This document shows, piece after piece, positions 47,801 to 63,355 of a DNA stretch of 64,000 nucleotides (its first letter is position 1; each line of letters opens with the position of its first letter). Source of the DNA: Micractinium sp. NFX-FRZ. Its lineage: Eukaryota; Chlorophyta; Trebouxiophyceae; Chlorellales; Chlorellaceae. Location: positions 1-64,000 of the forward strand of contig JAPTJF010000221.1 of the NCBI GenBank assembly GCA_029339195.1, given 5' to 3'. The notes beneath the pieces were generated by a model. That model had not been told where the DNA came from. It saw only the letters and a program-made list of their open reading frames with translations, and made no database searches. A program made the translations under genes and the position numbers.

Positions 47801-49404
47801 CGCACAGTTGCAGTCGCCATGCATCCCTTGTCCTGTCCGCCTGCCTCCACGGCCCGGCCCCATGCCCCCGCTCCCCCTCCCCGCCTCGCCCACCCTCCCC
47901 GCAGGTGTGGCTGGGCCCCAGTGCAGGCGACCCATCGCAGCTTGCAGCCGCAGCAGCGCAGGATGCACTGCTGCCGCCGGTGCTGCCGCCCGCAGCCCAC
48001 GGTCTGCCCACCATTGGCATGCTGCCGCCCGGCCGGCGCTGCACGGTGGCCTTCATTCTAGATGCCAACCATACCAAATGGGGCAGCAGTGGCGGTGCTG
48101 GCGAGGCGGGCGGCAGCAGCGGTGGCAGCTCGCAGCTTCCGGGGCGGTATGCCGCATCCTGGGAGGAGCAGCAGCGGCAGGTGTGCGCCGAGCGGCTGTC
48201 CCAGGTGGCGGCGCTGTTCTACCGGGTTGATGCTGAGGAGGCGGGCATTACAGGTGGGTGCACGCTCCAAAGTTGCATTCATATGAGGCACGCTATGAGC
48301 ATGCAGGTGGGGCAACAGCGCTGTTCTGCTGCCAATGCATTGCCAAAACGGCGGACGGAATTGGCATGCGCCTGGTGGGGCAGCTGGGGCAGTGGTGGAG
48401 TCTGGCGCAAAGGCAGCCGGCTGCTTGGGCAGGTTTTGCTGCCTGCTCATGCTCGCAGCCCTGCCCTTGCCTGCTTCACATGCCCACACCCCCCTCATTT
48501 TGAAACCGTATTGACCCGCACCGTCATACCTGACCTCGGCCCCACCTGCCCCGCAGACACCGCCGTGGGAACGGCACCGCTGGTGCACGGGGAAGTGTAC
48601 AACGGGCTGGGCTACCGCACCCTGGCACAGCTACAGCCCTGCGCTGTCACTGTGCAGATCAGTGCAGAGCCCCTGCAGCAGCAGCAGCAGCAGCAGCCGG
48701 CGGGAGCAGCAGCAGAGAATGGCGCGCAGCAGGATGGCGGCGCAGGTGCAGGTGCCGGGGCAGCCATGCCGCCTCTGCAGCTTGTTGCAGCTCCGGAGCC
48801 ATCCGCAGGCCAGCAGCAAGGCGTGGGCTCCCCCTACAGCCGCTTCCCAGCTTTCCAGGCGGGCATCGGGCAGCCGCTAAGCGTGACAGTTACGGTCACC
48901 AACCACGGGGTGGCGGTGCTCGGCGCAAGCGGGAAAGCAGCAGCGGCGGCAGCAGCAGTGGGCGGCACAGCAGCAGAGGCGGCGGCAGGCAGCCTAGAAC
49001 TTCAGTTGGATGCTGCGGTAGCATGCCAGGCTGTAGTGGGCGGCGAGCAGGATGAAGCAGGCGGGGCGGCAGGTGGAGCAGCAGCGGGGCCTGGCGGCGG
49101 TGCGGGGGCGCACGACCTTACAGCGGTCTGGGCGGGGCAGCTGTGGTCTGGCCTGCGCTTCTCGGTGCCCCCAGGCCAGAGCTGCAGCCAGCGGCTAGGC
49201 CTGTGCCTGCTGGCGCCGGGGCTCTACCAGCTGGGCCTGCAGCACTGGCAGTGCCGGCCAGCGGAGCCCGCGGCAGCGCTGCAGCACCTGCAGCAGCAGC
49301 AGCAGCAACAGGCGGAGAAGCGGGGCGGGAAGCGGGCCCCCCCGCCAGGTCAGCTAATGAACACAACGGTGGCTGTGGAGCCCTGCTTTGTGCTGTGCTC
49401 CTGA
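38867..49404 (+). CDS. TRS120: TRAPP-II complex subunit TRS120/TRAPPC9
   Basis: Twenty-two exons join in frame to 1451 residues: 38867-38944, 39088-39264, 39576-39712, 39985-40091, 40384-40508, 41086-41157, 41481-41583, 41859-41982, 42366-42448, 42744-42931, 43274-43384, 43596-43705, 43972-44080, 44294-44475, 44834-45020, 45275-45388, 45747-45833, 45951-46066, 46379-46837, 47128-47617, 47905-48253, 48557-49404. TRS120 is a TRAPP-II-specific subunit; the complex activates Rab11/Rab-A at the trans-Golgi and works in cytokinesis and secretion. The N-terminus follows plant TRS120 block by block: IRVVLLPVGEAP, VRSFYKEAQKSPF, VLGVIGVMHCPNVEDV, RCFAFEPSDEQIQ and GDHCLLAGSPADAQDHYSTA. The C-terminal half has beta-sandwich-like segments with Gly/Ser/Ala/Gln inserts that make it longer than the plant protein. 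The exon 1 donor could also be three bases earlier. The gap at 40628-40727 falls in intron 5 and does not remove coding sequence. Confidence 0.92.
39346..39396 (+). repeat. Decayed copy of TRS120 exon 2 end
   Basis: TGCCGGTCAGTTGGCCAACC with preceding ACTGCACTTTGAGTTCA repeats the exon 2 end (GCACTTCAAGTTCCTGCCGG, about 39246-39265) and its GTCAG donor, about 110 bases downstream. Confidence 0.7.
39765..39876 (+). repeat. Several decayed copies of TRS120 exon 3 end
   Basis: GTTAGCAAAGCGTATGCACA resembles exon 3 (GTGAGCAAGGCGTACGCGCA). CAGCGCTGCAAGTAAGTG and CAGTGCTGCAAGTAAGTG then follow within 40 bases, each mirroring the true CAGCGCTGCAAGTGAGTG donor (39702-39719). At least three donor copies are present. 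Confidence 0.75.
40279..40310 (+). repeat. Decayed copy of TRS120 exon 5 segment upstream of the exon
   Basis: GTGATGCGCAACTTTGCTGC resembles GTGATGCACGACTTTGCTGC of exon 5 (about 40418-40437). Unlike most copies here, it comes from the exon interior and lies before the exon. Confidence 0.6.
40485..41005 (+). repeat. 96-bp tandem array built from TRS120 exon 5 end and intron 5 start, interrupted by assembly gap
   Basis: GTGGAGCTGGCCACGCTGGT recurs at 40491 (true exon end), 40587, 40782 and 40878, with a degenerate unit at about 40985. The spacing is exactly 96 bases wherever no gap intervenes. Each unit carries the donor GTGAGG (GTGAGC in the fourth) and the intron text up to CAGCACTGGGTGGCC. 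The 100-N gap lies between units two and three, so the true unit number is probably unresolved. Confidence 0.92.
40628..40727. other. Assembly gap of 100 N
   Basis: Exactly 100 N, the conventional size for a gap of unknown length. It lies inside the 96-bp tandem array, which probably caused the assembly break. Confidence 0.98.
42265..42316 (+). repeat. Decayed copy of TRS120 exon 9 start
   Basis: TTTCATTGAGGAGCAATGCC followed by GCACGCCTTGGCGGGCG resembles exon 9 (GTTCAATGACGAGGAGCAGT, then GGCGCACGCCGCGCAAGGGCG, from 42366). It lies about 100 bases upstream of the parent. Confidence 0.65.
42615..42672 (+). repeat. Decayed copy of TRS120 exon 10 start
   Basis: CACGCACCAGCAGCGCATGG followed by GAGGCACCCATTTGCGGG resembles exon 10 (CGCGCGCCAGCAGCGCCTTT, then GGAGGCACCCAGTTCTGGG). 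It lies about 125 bases upstream of the parent. Confidence 0.65.
43099..43172 (+). repeat. Decayed copy of TRS120 exon 10 end
   Basis: GGCTGGTGGAGAGCGAGCGG ... GGCGGGGCCTGCGCATCGTGAGTTG parallels the exon 10 end with its CACGTGAGTG donor at 42931. Directly before it, a 40-base GAGCGAGGGAGGGGAGGAGC segment is present twice (about 42976 and 43061). Confidence 0.65.
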
Positions 49405-49432
49405 ACGCCCATGCAGCATGACCTGAGCCCCG

Positions 49433-49437
49433 TGTAA
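49433..49437 (+). terminator. Putative TGTAA poly(A) signal of TRS120
   Basis: TGTAA about 30 bases past the stop. This is a very short 3' UTR, so a later non-canonical signal may be used instead. Confidence 0.3.
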
Positions 49438-49575
49438 CAACAGACTGAGCCAAGCAAGCAGGCAGGCAGGTGTGGGAGCCGTGCTTTGTGCTGTTCTCCT
49501 GGCCTCTGCAGCTGCCCCCTGGGCCTCCCTGCCCCGTGGCCTCTTGTCGTTGCTGTGGTGGTGTTGCGTTGCAAG

Positions 49576-49580
49576 TTACA
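49576..49580 (-). terminator. Putative TGTAA poly(A) signal of FtsH
   Basis: Minus-strand TGTAA about 480 bases past the FtsH stop. Confidence 0.4.
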
Positions 49581-50062
49581 GCGGGTCTGTGTTGCATCTT
49601 TGATACTTGACTGGGGAGTACAGCAACCAAACAAACAGACAGCAGAGGGGGGCCCGGAGGGGGGCGGCAGCGGGAAAAAAGTGGAAAGAGTGAGGGGCGG
49701 AGAGAAGAGGAGGCAGGGGGACGATGTGTACAGGTGAGGCCAGCCGCCAGGCAGAGCCCGGCAGGCAAGCAGGGGTGGGCGGTTGGACGGAGTGAACCAA
49801 TACGGCCAGCAGCAGGATGGCCCCTCCTCCCCAGGAGGGGGAGGCACTGGCAGGAGAGGCAATAAAATGTGTGTGCGCATGCGGGGCTACGGCGCGCCGT
49901 GCCGGGCAGGGCCGCCCACCATCTCTCTCGCAAAAATTCATCCAGGCCAGGCGAGCAGGCACGAGGCCAGCCAGCGAGCCAGCCAGCTGGCCAGCCAACC
50001 CACTGCACCACAACTAGAGGTCAGCTAGCGCTTGCGTGTGCTGTGGGCCAGCATGCGCGTGC

Positions 50063-55881
<5,819 letters not shown>

Positions 55882-55974
55882 GATTACTCCCGGCTGCTTC
55901 TGTGTGTGAGTTTCCGCTGATCGGCTGCCCTGCGTACTCTTGCAAAGGTCGTGGGGAGGCCGAAAGCGGAATTG

Positions 55975-55979
55975 ATTGG
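55975..55979 (-). promoter_or_regulatory. CCAAT motif upstream of FtsH
   Basis: Minus-strand CCAAT about 95 bases before the FtsH ATG, a usual distance for an NF-Y-type box. Function is inferred only. Confidence 0.3.
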
Positions 55980-56590
55980 CTGCGAGGGGTGGGAGGAGGG
56001 CTGTGAGGGCAGCGGAAGGTGGCCGCCACCTCAGATATCCCCGCCACGTCCGCTGCGCTGTGGAAGGCGGCACACTTGGCTGCCCAGTCAGAGACCTTCC
56101 TGTGGGCAGTATCACCTTGCTGATGTGCCTCTGGTGTTGTGCTGGATCACTGTGGAGGTTGTCTGGCTGGGGACTGGTGCAAAGTGTGCGGTGCGTCAGC
56201 GGCTGCGCTGGTGCAGCGTGCGTGCGGCGGCGGTATCCACCGGCCCGCTCGCCCTGTTCCCTCTGCAACCCACACCTTCCTCCAAGGCTCAGCCCAACCG
56301 TCATAACTGACAGTCCTCAAACTGAAAGTCCTGCAAAACATCTTCATGTCGCACAGCAACCTATGTTTCATCCACCACAACCATACGCATGGGTTGTGCT
56401 CGCAGCACAGCACCTGCCTGGCGTGAGCAGAGGAGCTCTGCAGAAACTGCGCCGTGCGGAGCAAGCGGCAAGCAAGCAAGGGGTTGGTGAAAGCAAAGGA
56501 GCTGGAGCATCCAAATGTGTAATGGTTTTGATTTGGCTTGGTTTTGTTGCACCCCCTGCCCAGCCGGAGAGGTTGTGAGCTGTGCAGCCT

Positions 56591-56629
56591 GCGACAGCCA
56601 GCTGCGACAGCCCGCTGCGACAGCCCGCT
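56591..56629. repeat. Three tandem 13-bp units
   Basis: GCGACAGCCAGCT, GCGACAGCCCGCT, GCGACAGCCCGCT in direct succession. Confidence 0.8.
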
Positions 56630-57145
56630 GGAGGGGCAGCTGGAGGGTGCCTTGCGGCAGCCCCGCTCTCGCAGTTTGAGCAGCAGCCCTTTGGTTGCCT
56701 CTCGTCGCATGCCCATCCAATAGCCCCCCAGGTTCGCGTCCAAAGGGCAACTGCTGCAGCAAACGTCACAGGGCTGCAGCGCCACCGCGCCTGTGAGGGC
56801 CCCAGTTTACACATCGGCAGGCGCCACAGCAAGGCCCCAGTCGCATCCTCCCAGAGAGCACCAGGCGTGCGGTGGTTGGTGCAGCAGGTTGCCTTCATGA
56901 AGAGAGTGCCTGCAACAGGGCGCACTGACATACATGGCACGTGCTACTGGCCTGGTTCAGGGGCAGAGAGGAGCCACCTTCCCTCCCAATTCAACATCCG
57001 CCATGCGCCTGCTGCTGCCCTGAAGCAGGAGGCGCAGCGGGCGGCCCGCTCACCGCCCACCCGGCTCTCTCTTCAGCAGAGCCGGCCCACTCAGAGCCCT
57101 GCTGTACATGTAACGTGCTGCTGCTGCTGTTGCTGCTGCTGCAGG

Positions 57146-57150
57146 TTACA
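57146..57150 (-). terminator. Putative TGTAA poly(A) signal of WDR12
   Basis: Minus-strand TGTAA about 146 bases past the WDR12 stop. Confidence 0.45.
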
Positions 57151-57295
57151 CTGAGGGTCCAGGGTAGATGATGGGCGCAGCATGTGTGTTGGATCTTCTT
57201 GCAGGCGACGCCAGTGCAGCTGGCCCGCGGTGGCAGCAGCGCCCTCTCGCTGCACGTCGCCCGCTCGCCCTGCTGCCTTCCCAGCCTGCCTGCTC

Positions 57296-60082
57296 TCACC
57301 GCCCCACGCCGCTCACTGCCGCATGCGCGGTGCGCAGCTTGCAGTCCGCCCCGCCGGTGGCCACCGTCTCCGGCCCCACCCACGCCGCGCACAGCAGCTT
57401 GTCGGCGCCCCCCTGCAGCGTGTGCAGAGGGATGGCTGCCCGGAGGTCCCACAGCTTGGCGGTGCTGTCGTGAGAGGCGGTCACCACGTGGTGCGCTGCA
57501 GGCAGGGGGCAGATGAAAGGGGGGAGGGGTGCTCTCGTGAGGGGCGGTTACAACTTGGTGCGCTGCACGCAGGGGGCAGGTGAAAGGGGAGATGAGAGGC
57601 GGTTACAACGTGGTGCGCTGCACGCAGGGAGCAGGTCAAAGGGGAGAGGGATGATGTGGTGAGAGGCGGTCACCACGTGGTGCGCTGCTGGCAGGGGGCA
57701 GGTAGGAGAGGAGAGGAGGGCAAGGCGCAGCAGGTGTGTCTGGGGTTTGGCGGGGTTCCATTGCACTGGTGGAGGCCGGGAAGCACAGGTAGCAGCCCTT
57801 TGGGCAGCACTGCCTGTGATTGCATGCACCACAATCCACCGACGGATGGGCACCGGTCGCCTCAAGGCTTCACCCCAACCAACCATCCACCCCATTCAGC
57901 ACAGTCAGCAAACGCCACGGCGCATACTGTTGCTCACACAACCAAATCTGAGCAGGGGTGCCAGGCACTAACGACTTGAAACACATAAGGTAACACACCT
58001 GAGGTGGGGTGCCAAGCAATGGCAGAGATCCAGTCGGTGTGGGAGCTGCACGCCCGCACCGCCAGCCCCTCGCCGCTGCGCACGCGCGGGTCCCACACCT
58101 GGCACACGGGGCATGGGGGCAGGGTCGTGCTGGGTCGGACAGCAGCACAGGGCACAGGGCAATGGCACAAGGGGGGCAGTGCAGTGCGGTGCAGTGCACA
58201 CGTCAGGATGGCTGCACGGCAGCGCACATCTGCAGCAGGCAGGCAGGCAGGCAGCTTGCCTGCCTGCCAGGAAGGCTTGCACCCCAGAACACTTGCCCAC
58301 CCTATGCCAGCAGCATGAGGCCAGAAGGAGGTGCCCCCACATGTGCCCGCGCACCCCACCCCGCACACCCAGCCCGCCCCGCCCCACCCACCCGCAGCGC
58401 CTTCTCCGCCCCTCCAAACGCCACCAGCCCCTCGCCGCCGGGCGCCGCCGCCACGCAGTACACCGCCTTGTTGTGGTTGAGCGTGTCCCGGCTGGCGGCG
58501 GTGCCCACATCCCACAGCCGCACAGAGTGGTCCCACGAGGCGCTGGCCAGCGTGTCTGAGGGCAGGCAGGGGCGGGGTGGGGAGGGCAGCAGGCAGGCAG
58601 GTGGGCAGACAGGAGGGTAACGGGCAACCAAAGCTAGCCATATGTAGATGCATGCCCGCACGTCATGAGGGAAGTGGCCGGCAAAAGGTGCAGGCCAGAG
58701 GGGAGGGGGCGTGTGTGGGGCAGACCCCAAGAAGAATGGGGTGTGGGAATGTATACATTGCGCTGGTGGGGGGAAGCTAGAGCGACAGCTCAGCAGCAGT
58801 ATTGCTACCGGCATCAGCTCTGCAGCCAGCCGGCCACCATTCACACAAACGCACCTGCCGCCGGCCAGCTGACGCCCGAGACGCATTGGCTGTGCCCGCT
58901 CAGCTCCACGCGCGGCGCCTCCACATGCTGCGCCGCCGCCACCCCATTGGCCCCCACTTTCCGCTTCTTGCTGCCCGCCGCCTTGGCGCCGCCGCCCTCC
59001 CCATCCTCCTCGCCGGCCTCTGCCGCCGCCAGCAGGCTGTCGCCGCAGCGCCACATCAGCAGGCGGCCGTCCCAGCTGGCGGTGGCGCACAGGTTGCCAT
59101 CAGGTGACACAGCCGCATCCTGGATGGTGTCGCTGTGCCCCTTGAGCAGCGCTACCGCCTCTGGGGCGCTGCCGCCTGCTGCCGCTGCTGCCACGCCACG
59201 CCAGAGGCGCGCCACGTTGTCATTGCCTGCGGTGAGCAGCAGCCCCTCGCCGCCGCGGCTGGCCACCGCTGCCGCCGCCTGCACGGGCCCCTTGTGCGCC
59301 GCCCAGCTGCAGCTGGCCTCCCCGCTGCCGCCGCTCCATAGCCGCACGATGCCGTCATAGCAGCCGCTGGCAATCACATTGCTGCCGTCGTCATCACCGC
59401 TTCTGCTGCTGCTGCTGCTGGGCAGGGCTGCCACAGCGCTCACCCAGTCCTCATGTGGGTGCTCCTCCTTAGGTGTGGGAGGCAGCACAGCCGGCACATA
59501 CTCTATCTCGAGCACCGCCTCAACTGACAGCTGCTTGCTCTGCAGGTGCCGCTGCAGGTTGAGCCGCAGCAGTTCGCCGTCAACCAAAAAGTCAAAGGGC
59601 CGCGCTGGCTCTGCAGGCAGACGGGGCAGGCGAGGAAAGGAGGGGTGGAGGGCGGAAGGGGCGAAAATTCAGTTTGGTCCTCAGACAGTTTGTGATGGTG
59701 GCAGGATCGCTGGCAACAGCAACAGGGGCGGGTGCTGTTGAGCTGACTCGGCCGCCGCCGCCTGCTGTTGCCGCCGCCCGTTGCCGCCTCCCGGCCCGCC
59801 CAGCGCCTGCTTACCCAGCGCGAGCAGGTGGTTGACAATTTGCGACAGCCCATAGCGAGTGAGGTTGGCGGGCACGGCCTGCAAGCAGGGGACGGCGGCT
59901 CGAGCAGTTTGGGGCAGTGGCAGCATGCGGGGAGCATGCATGGGGCTGGCCTCGGGCCGGCATATGGAACTGGCGCTGCTGCTCACGATGGGCGTCTCTG
60001 GAACGCGAAACTCGGGTCCCAGCTTCGTCACAAGTTTTACTGTGACGACGGCGTCTTCCGCAGGCTGCTGCTCCGGCTCCAT
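57296..60082 (-). CDS. YTM1: Ribosome biogenesis protein WDR12/YTM1
   Basis: Six exons (60082-59987, 59878-59815, 59610-58855, 58555-58392, 58098-57999, 57495-57296) give 459 residues. WDR12/Ytm1 joins BOP1/Erb1 and PES1/Nop7 in the PeBoW complex needed for 27S pre-rRNA processing and 60S assembly. The N-terminal NLE domain, which binds the Rea1 AAA-ATPase, is clear: VTVKLVTKLGPEFRVPETPI, then AVPANLTRYGLSQIVNHLL, then FDFLVDGELLRL. A WD40 propeller follows with blade ends such as YDGIVRLW, GNDNVARLW, SWDGRLLMW, ASWDHSVRLWD and SHDSTAKLWDL. A Lys-rich loop (AAGSKKRKVG) in the middle may be a nuclear signal. The ATG is 160 bases from the divergent YbaK-domain gene. Confidence 0.93.
57530..57708 (-). 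repeat. Three tandem copies of the 5' edge of WDR12 exon 6
   Basis: The exon 6 start with its acceptor reads GTGCGCTGCAGGCAGGGGGC on the plus strand at 57491. Copies at about 57534-57576, 57592-57637 and 57656-57704 repeat it with the preceding GAGAGGCGGT (CACCA or TACAA) CGTGG, at spacings near 60 bases. In the first two the acceptor CAG is changed to CGTGCAG forms; the third reads GTGCGCTGCTGGCAG. Confidence 0.85.
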
Positions 60083-60241
60083 CTTGTGCTTAGTGCGACG
60101 ATGGTGGATTCAGGGTCTTGAATCAGCGGCCGCAGGCCATTGTCGTGCTGTGCTCCTGCTTTGCAGTTGCTGGGCGCAACTTGCACGCTTGCAGGAACCA
60201 ATTGGTGATCGGACAATTGGAGCAGCCTCTAAGACACAGCC
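60083..60241. promoter_or_regulatory. Compact divergent promoter of WDR12 and the YbaK-domain gene, with paired CCAAT motifs
   Basis: Only 159 bases separate the two ATGs. The palindrome CCAATTGG at 60198-60205 gives a CCAAT box on both strands, and CAATTGG recurs at 60214-60220. A shared NF-Y-type control is plausible but inferred. Confidence 0.45.
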
Positions 60242-63200
60242 ATGACGGAATTGGCATCCCTCAACTCGCGACTGGACGCCGTGCTTCGTCGGCTGGCGGA
60301 GCTGGAGCTGGCTGCTGGAGTGACGCCCGCCGATGCGCTGGCAGCACGCCAACAAACCATCCTGGAGCGGCTGAGCCGCCTGGAAGCAGCCTGTGGCCTG
60401 GCAGTGGTCACTCCCGCTCCCGCTGCGGCATCAGCGGCTGCCGCTGATGCCGCACCCACCGCCGCCCCACTGCCGCCGCCTCCCGGCGCGCTGCCACCCG
60501 TGTCGGCTGTCGACCCCGCCGGCAGCGAGGTGCAGCAGCGGCTGCAGGCGGAGCTGCTGGAGCGGGGCCTCACCCGCCACAAGTTTGTGCGGGCGCCGCC
60601 AGAGTATTATGATCAGTCGTTGGAGTTCCGGTGGGTGGGTGCTTGTGGTCATGGTGGGGTGTGGGTTGGTGTGAACTTGGTAGTTCTGGTGTGCAGGAAA
60701 CAATCTTGAAACTAGGTGAGTTGGGGCAGGGCGGTGGGAGGATGTGGGCTGGGCTGTGATGGCCAGCGGGTGGAGACGAGGTGGGGCGAGGGGCGAGGGT
60801 GGGTCAGGGTGGTGGGATGAGAGGAGGCCAGCGGAGAGGCAGCGCTGCCCTTGTCAACCTAACCCTCCCAGGCGCCAGGGCAGGCGAGGTACACGTTGCC
60901 TCTGCTGAGCCCCAATCTGTTGCATGCCGCATACTAGGGCACGCTGCCAATGCCTGGACGCTGCGCTCTCCCCCCCACCTCCAATTGCGTGCTCGCGGCT
61001 GCCTGCAGGCAGGGCGTGGTGGGGGCTGCCTCCATCCACCACTTGTGCAAGTCGATCGTAATGGAGAACACGCGGGCGCACCCGTCGGGTGAGCCGATTC
61101 GTCAGCCTAGGCGCCTCAAATCTGTAAAATATGTAGTGTTTTCTGGGCTGCGGCTGTCCTGGGGAAGGGCGCAGTACGACAGCCCGCACCGTAACGCCCA
61201 TTGTCGCCGCCCCGAACGGCACCTCTCCTCCACGCGTTGTTCCCCCGTTCTCAGAAACCCGCTGCCTTCACCCCCGCAACATCAACTTGCGCCCCATTGA
61301 ACACGCGTATGATTTCTACCGCCCCTCGAATTCCTCCAAACCCGACGCCTTGCAGTGACAGACTGCGCCAACCCCAGCAACTCAAAGTACTACCTGGTTG
61401 TCATCCAGGTGGGGCACAGCACGCGCAGCAGGGCACAGCGTGCACAGCAGGGCACCTCCTTTCCTTGAGCTTTTCCACCTGCCATGCCCTGCGTACTGCT
61501 GCATTGCACCGCACTCGCTGCAGTGCTGCTCCAGGCAGAGAAGCTGCACCCCCATGTCCCAGGTCCCCCCCCCCCCGTCTCTGCACCCTGCGCCTCAATT
61601 TGCTGCAGGCACAGGGCACTCCAGATAATGAAAGCAATGCATTGCCTGCTGCCTCGTCCGCCCCGCCTCGCCGCCCTGCCCACCTTCTCTCTCTCGTACC
61701 GCCCGCCTATGCTGCAGTACACCGCCCGCCTGAACGCCGAGAAGCTGAAGCACTACATCTACAAGCTGAGCGGCGGCCAGGTGGCCAAGAAGTGGTACAA
61801 CATGCGGCTGGCGCCCGAGGCCATTTCCGGTGGGCGGGGGCGGGCTTAGCCGGTGGGGAAAGAGGGGGGAAGGGTGGCCAAGGGGCGGTACAAACTTGAG
61901 CCTGGCGGCGGTACAGCATGCGGCTGGCGCCTGAGGGCACTTCTGGTGAGCAAGCAACACGGCATTTTCGGCGGCGGGTGGGGACGGGTGGGAAAGGGTG
62001 GCCAAGGGTGCCATGCAACCTGAGCCTGGCTGTGCCTGGTGGGTGGGCGGGTGGGGAGTGAGGGAGCACAACGGGGTCGTCCCCCACCTGCTGGCACCCG
62101 TCATAGTCCTATCACAAACATATCTGCCTGCCCTTCCCACGCCTCGTGCAGACGAGCTGACCGGGTTTGAGCACAACGGGGTGTCCCCCATCGGCATCAA
62201 GACACGCATCCCCATCATCATGTCGCACAGGTCTGGCACACCCTTCCTTCATTTCTGTCTTCCTTGCTTCAAGTTACACCATGTATGTCTCAACCGAGGA
62301 AACGGTGCCCGCCAAAGCATGGCTGGCATCATGGATGGCCACACACGCCCTGTGTTCCACAGCACGTGCGCCCGCCTGGCACGGCCAGACCAGCGTGCAC
62401 CCGCCTGGTGTCGAGCCTCCTGCCCCCTGCGCTATCCTCCTGCCCCACCCCCCCAGTATTGGCGTTGGCTGCAACTTGGCACGCATCCCCTCCCTCCCAA
62501 CTCGCGCAGCCATCCTGCACACAAGTCGAGCTCTGCCGCAAGCTGCAGCGCCCACCACTTCGTCTGCACCCCTCTCAACGCCCCCACCAGTTACCCCCGT
62601 GCAACCCTACTTTCATCCGCTCCCTTCCCACAGGATTGCAGACCTGCACCCACCTGCTTCCTGCTCCACCCCAGCCAAGCACACAGCCCTCCGCCCGCCC
62701 CTCCCACCACACCCCACCCACCCACCCACCCACCCACCCAACGCCTCACCTTCCTCCCACCTTCTTCCCATGCAGGATCGCGGAGCTGCAGCCGGATACT
62801 TTCTTCCTGGGCGCGGGTGAGGTGGACCTCAAAGTGGGCATGAGCGCGGCAGACTTCATCGCGGCCTATCAGGTGAGCATTTGTTGTTTTGTGTGACACC
62901 AAGCTGGTTGCTGTTGGCATGGGGGGCGGTGTGCGGGGTGAGGTGGACCGCAGGGTGGGGGTGAGCGGCGGCAGACTTTGTTGCGGCCTACCAGGTGGCA
63001 CCATTCATAACTAGGGGGGTCATTGGGGCCGGGAGTGTTGGAGTTGGAGCTCATGCGGACGGTGGCGCTGAGCTGCAGCTGCAGATTGTATCAGGGGTGG
63101 CACATGTGATGCGGGTGGGTGTGGTAGAGGGAGGGCAGAGGGTGGGGTGGTTTGCATGGTGCATCGGAAGGCGGTGGTTGCGGGGCTCCTATCGACGGCT

Positions 63201-63355
63201 GGATGGCAGGGGTTTGGGCAATGCGCGCTCCCAGCTGCAACCAAATGCGCCTGCCCCACCCGCTCCCGCCCACCCTGCAGCCCATGGTGGTTGACTGCAC
63301 TTATAACGAGGGGGAGGGCGACGATGCTGCGTCCGAAACGTCTTCCAAGGCCTGA
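60242..63355 (+). CDS. YbaK/aminoacyl-tRNA deacylase-domain protein
   Basis: Seven exons (60242-60630, 61009-61088, 61356-61408, 61718-61829, 62152-62230, 62776-62872, 63281-63355) give 294 residues. The N-terminal part has a helical heptad-like stretch (LNSRLDAVLRRLAELEL) and a Pro/Ala-rich linker. From about residue 120 it is a YbaK/ProX-type fold in the eukaryotic form: RHKFVRAPPEYYDQSLEFR, SIHHLCKSIVMENTRA, DCANPSNSKYYLVVIQ, YTARLNAEKLKHYIYKL, FEHNGVSPIGIKTRIPIIMS, FFLGAGEVDLKVGMSAADFI and a final PMVVDCTY. YbaK-type domains hydrolyse mischarged tRNAs in bacteria; the role of this eukaryotic branch is not settled. A trailing acidic tail (GEGDDAASE) is present. Confidence in the family is high, in the reaction low. 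Confidence 0.88.
61866..61952 (+). repeat. Decayed copy of exon 4 end of the YbaK-domain gene
   Basis: GGGTGGCCAAGGGGCGGTAC and then AGCATGCGGCTGGCGCCTGA repeat the exon 4 end (GGTGGCCAAGAAGTGGTACA, ACATGCGGCTGGCGCCCGAG), including a TCTGGTGAGC donor form. It sits directly after the parent. Confidence 0.8.
62711..62741 (+). repeat. (CCCA)n microsatellite
   Basis: About seven CCCA units in the intron before exon 6 of the YbaK-domain gene. Confidence 0.85.
62931..62998 (+). repeat. Decayed copy of exon 6 of the YbaK-domain gene
   Basis: GGTGAGGTGGACCGCAGGGT ... TTGCGGCCTACCAGGTGGCA parallels GGTGAGGTGGACCTCAAAGT ... TCGCGGCCTATCAGGTGAGC of exon 6 (62816-62878). About 64 bases of the exon and its donor are copied 119 bases downstream. 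Confidence 0.85.

Larger units (their letters stand above)
49405..50062. other. Intergenic between convergent TRS120 and FtsH genes
   Basis: Only 3' UTR sequence is expected. TGTAA lies at 49433 (plus, for TRS120) and 49580-49576 (minus, for FtsH), so the two transcripts would stop before or just after meeting. No extra gene was seen. Confidence 0.55.
55882..57295. other. Intergenic: FtsH promoter side and WDR12 3' side
   Basis: About 1.4 kb without a believable gene. It holds a minus-strand CCAAT motif near the FtsH start, a 13-bp triplicate near 56591, and a TGTAA signal for WDR12. ORFs on both strands lack domains and good splice context. Confidence 0.5.
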
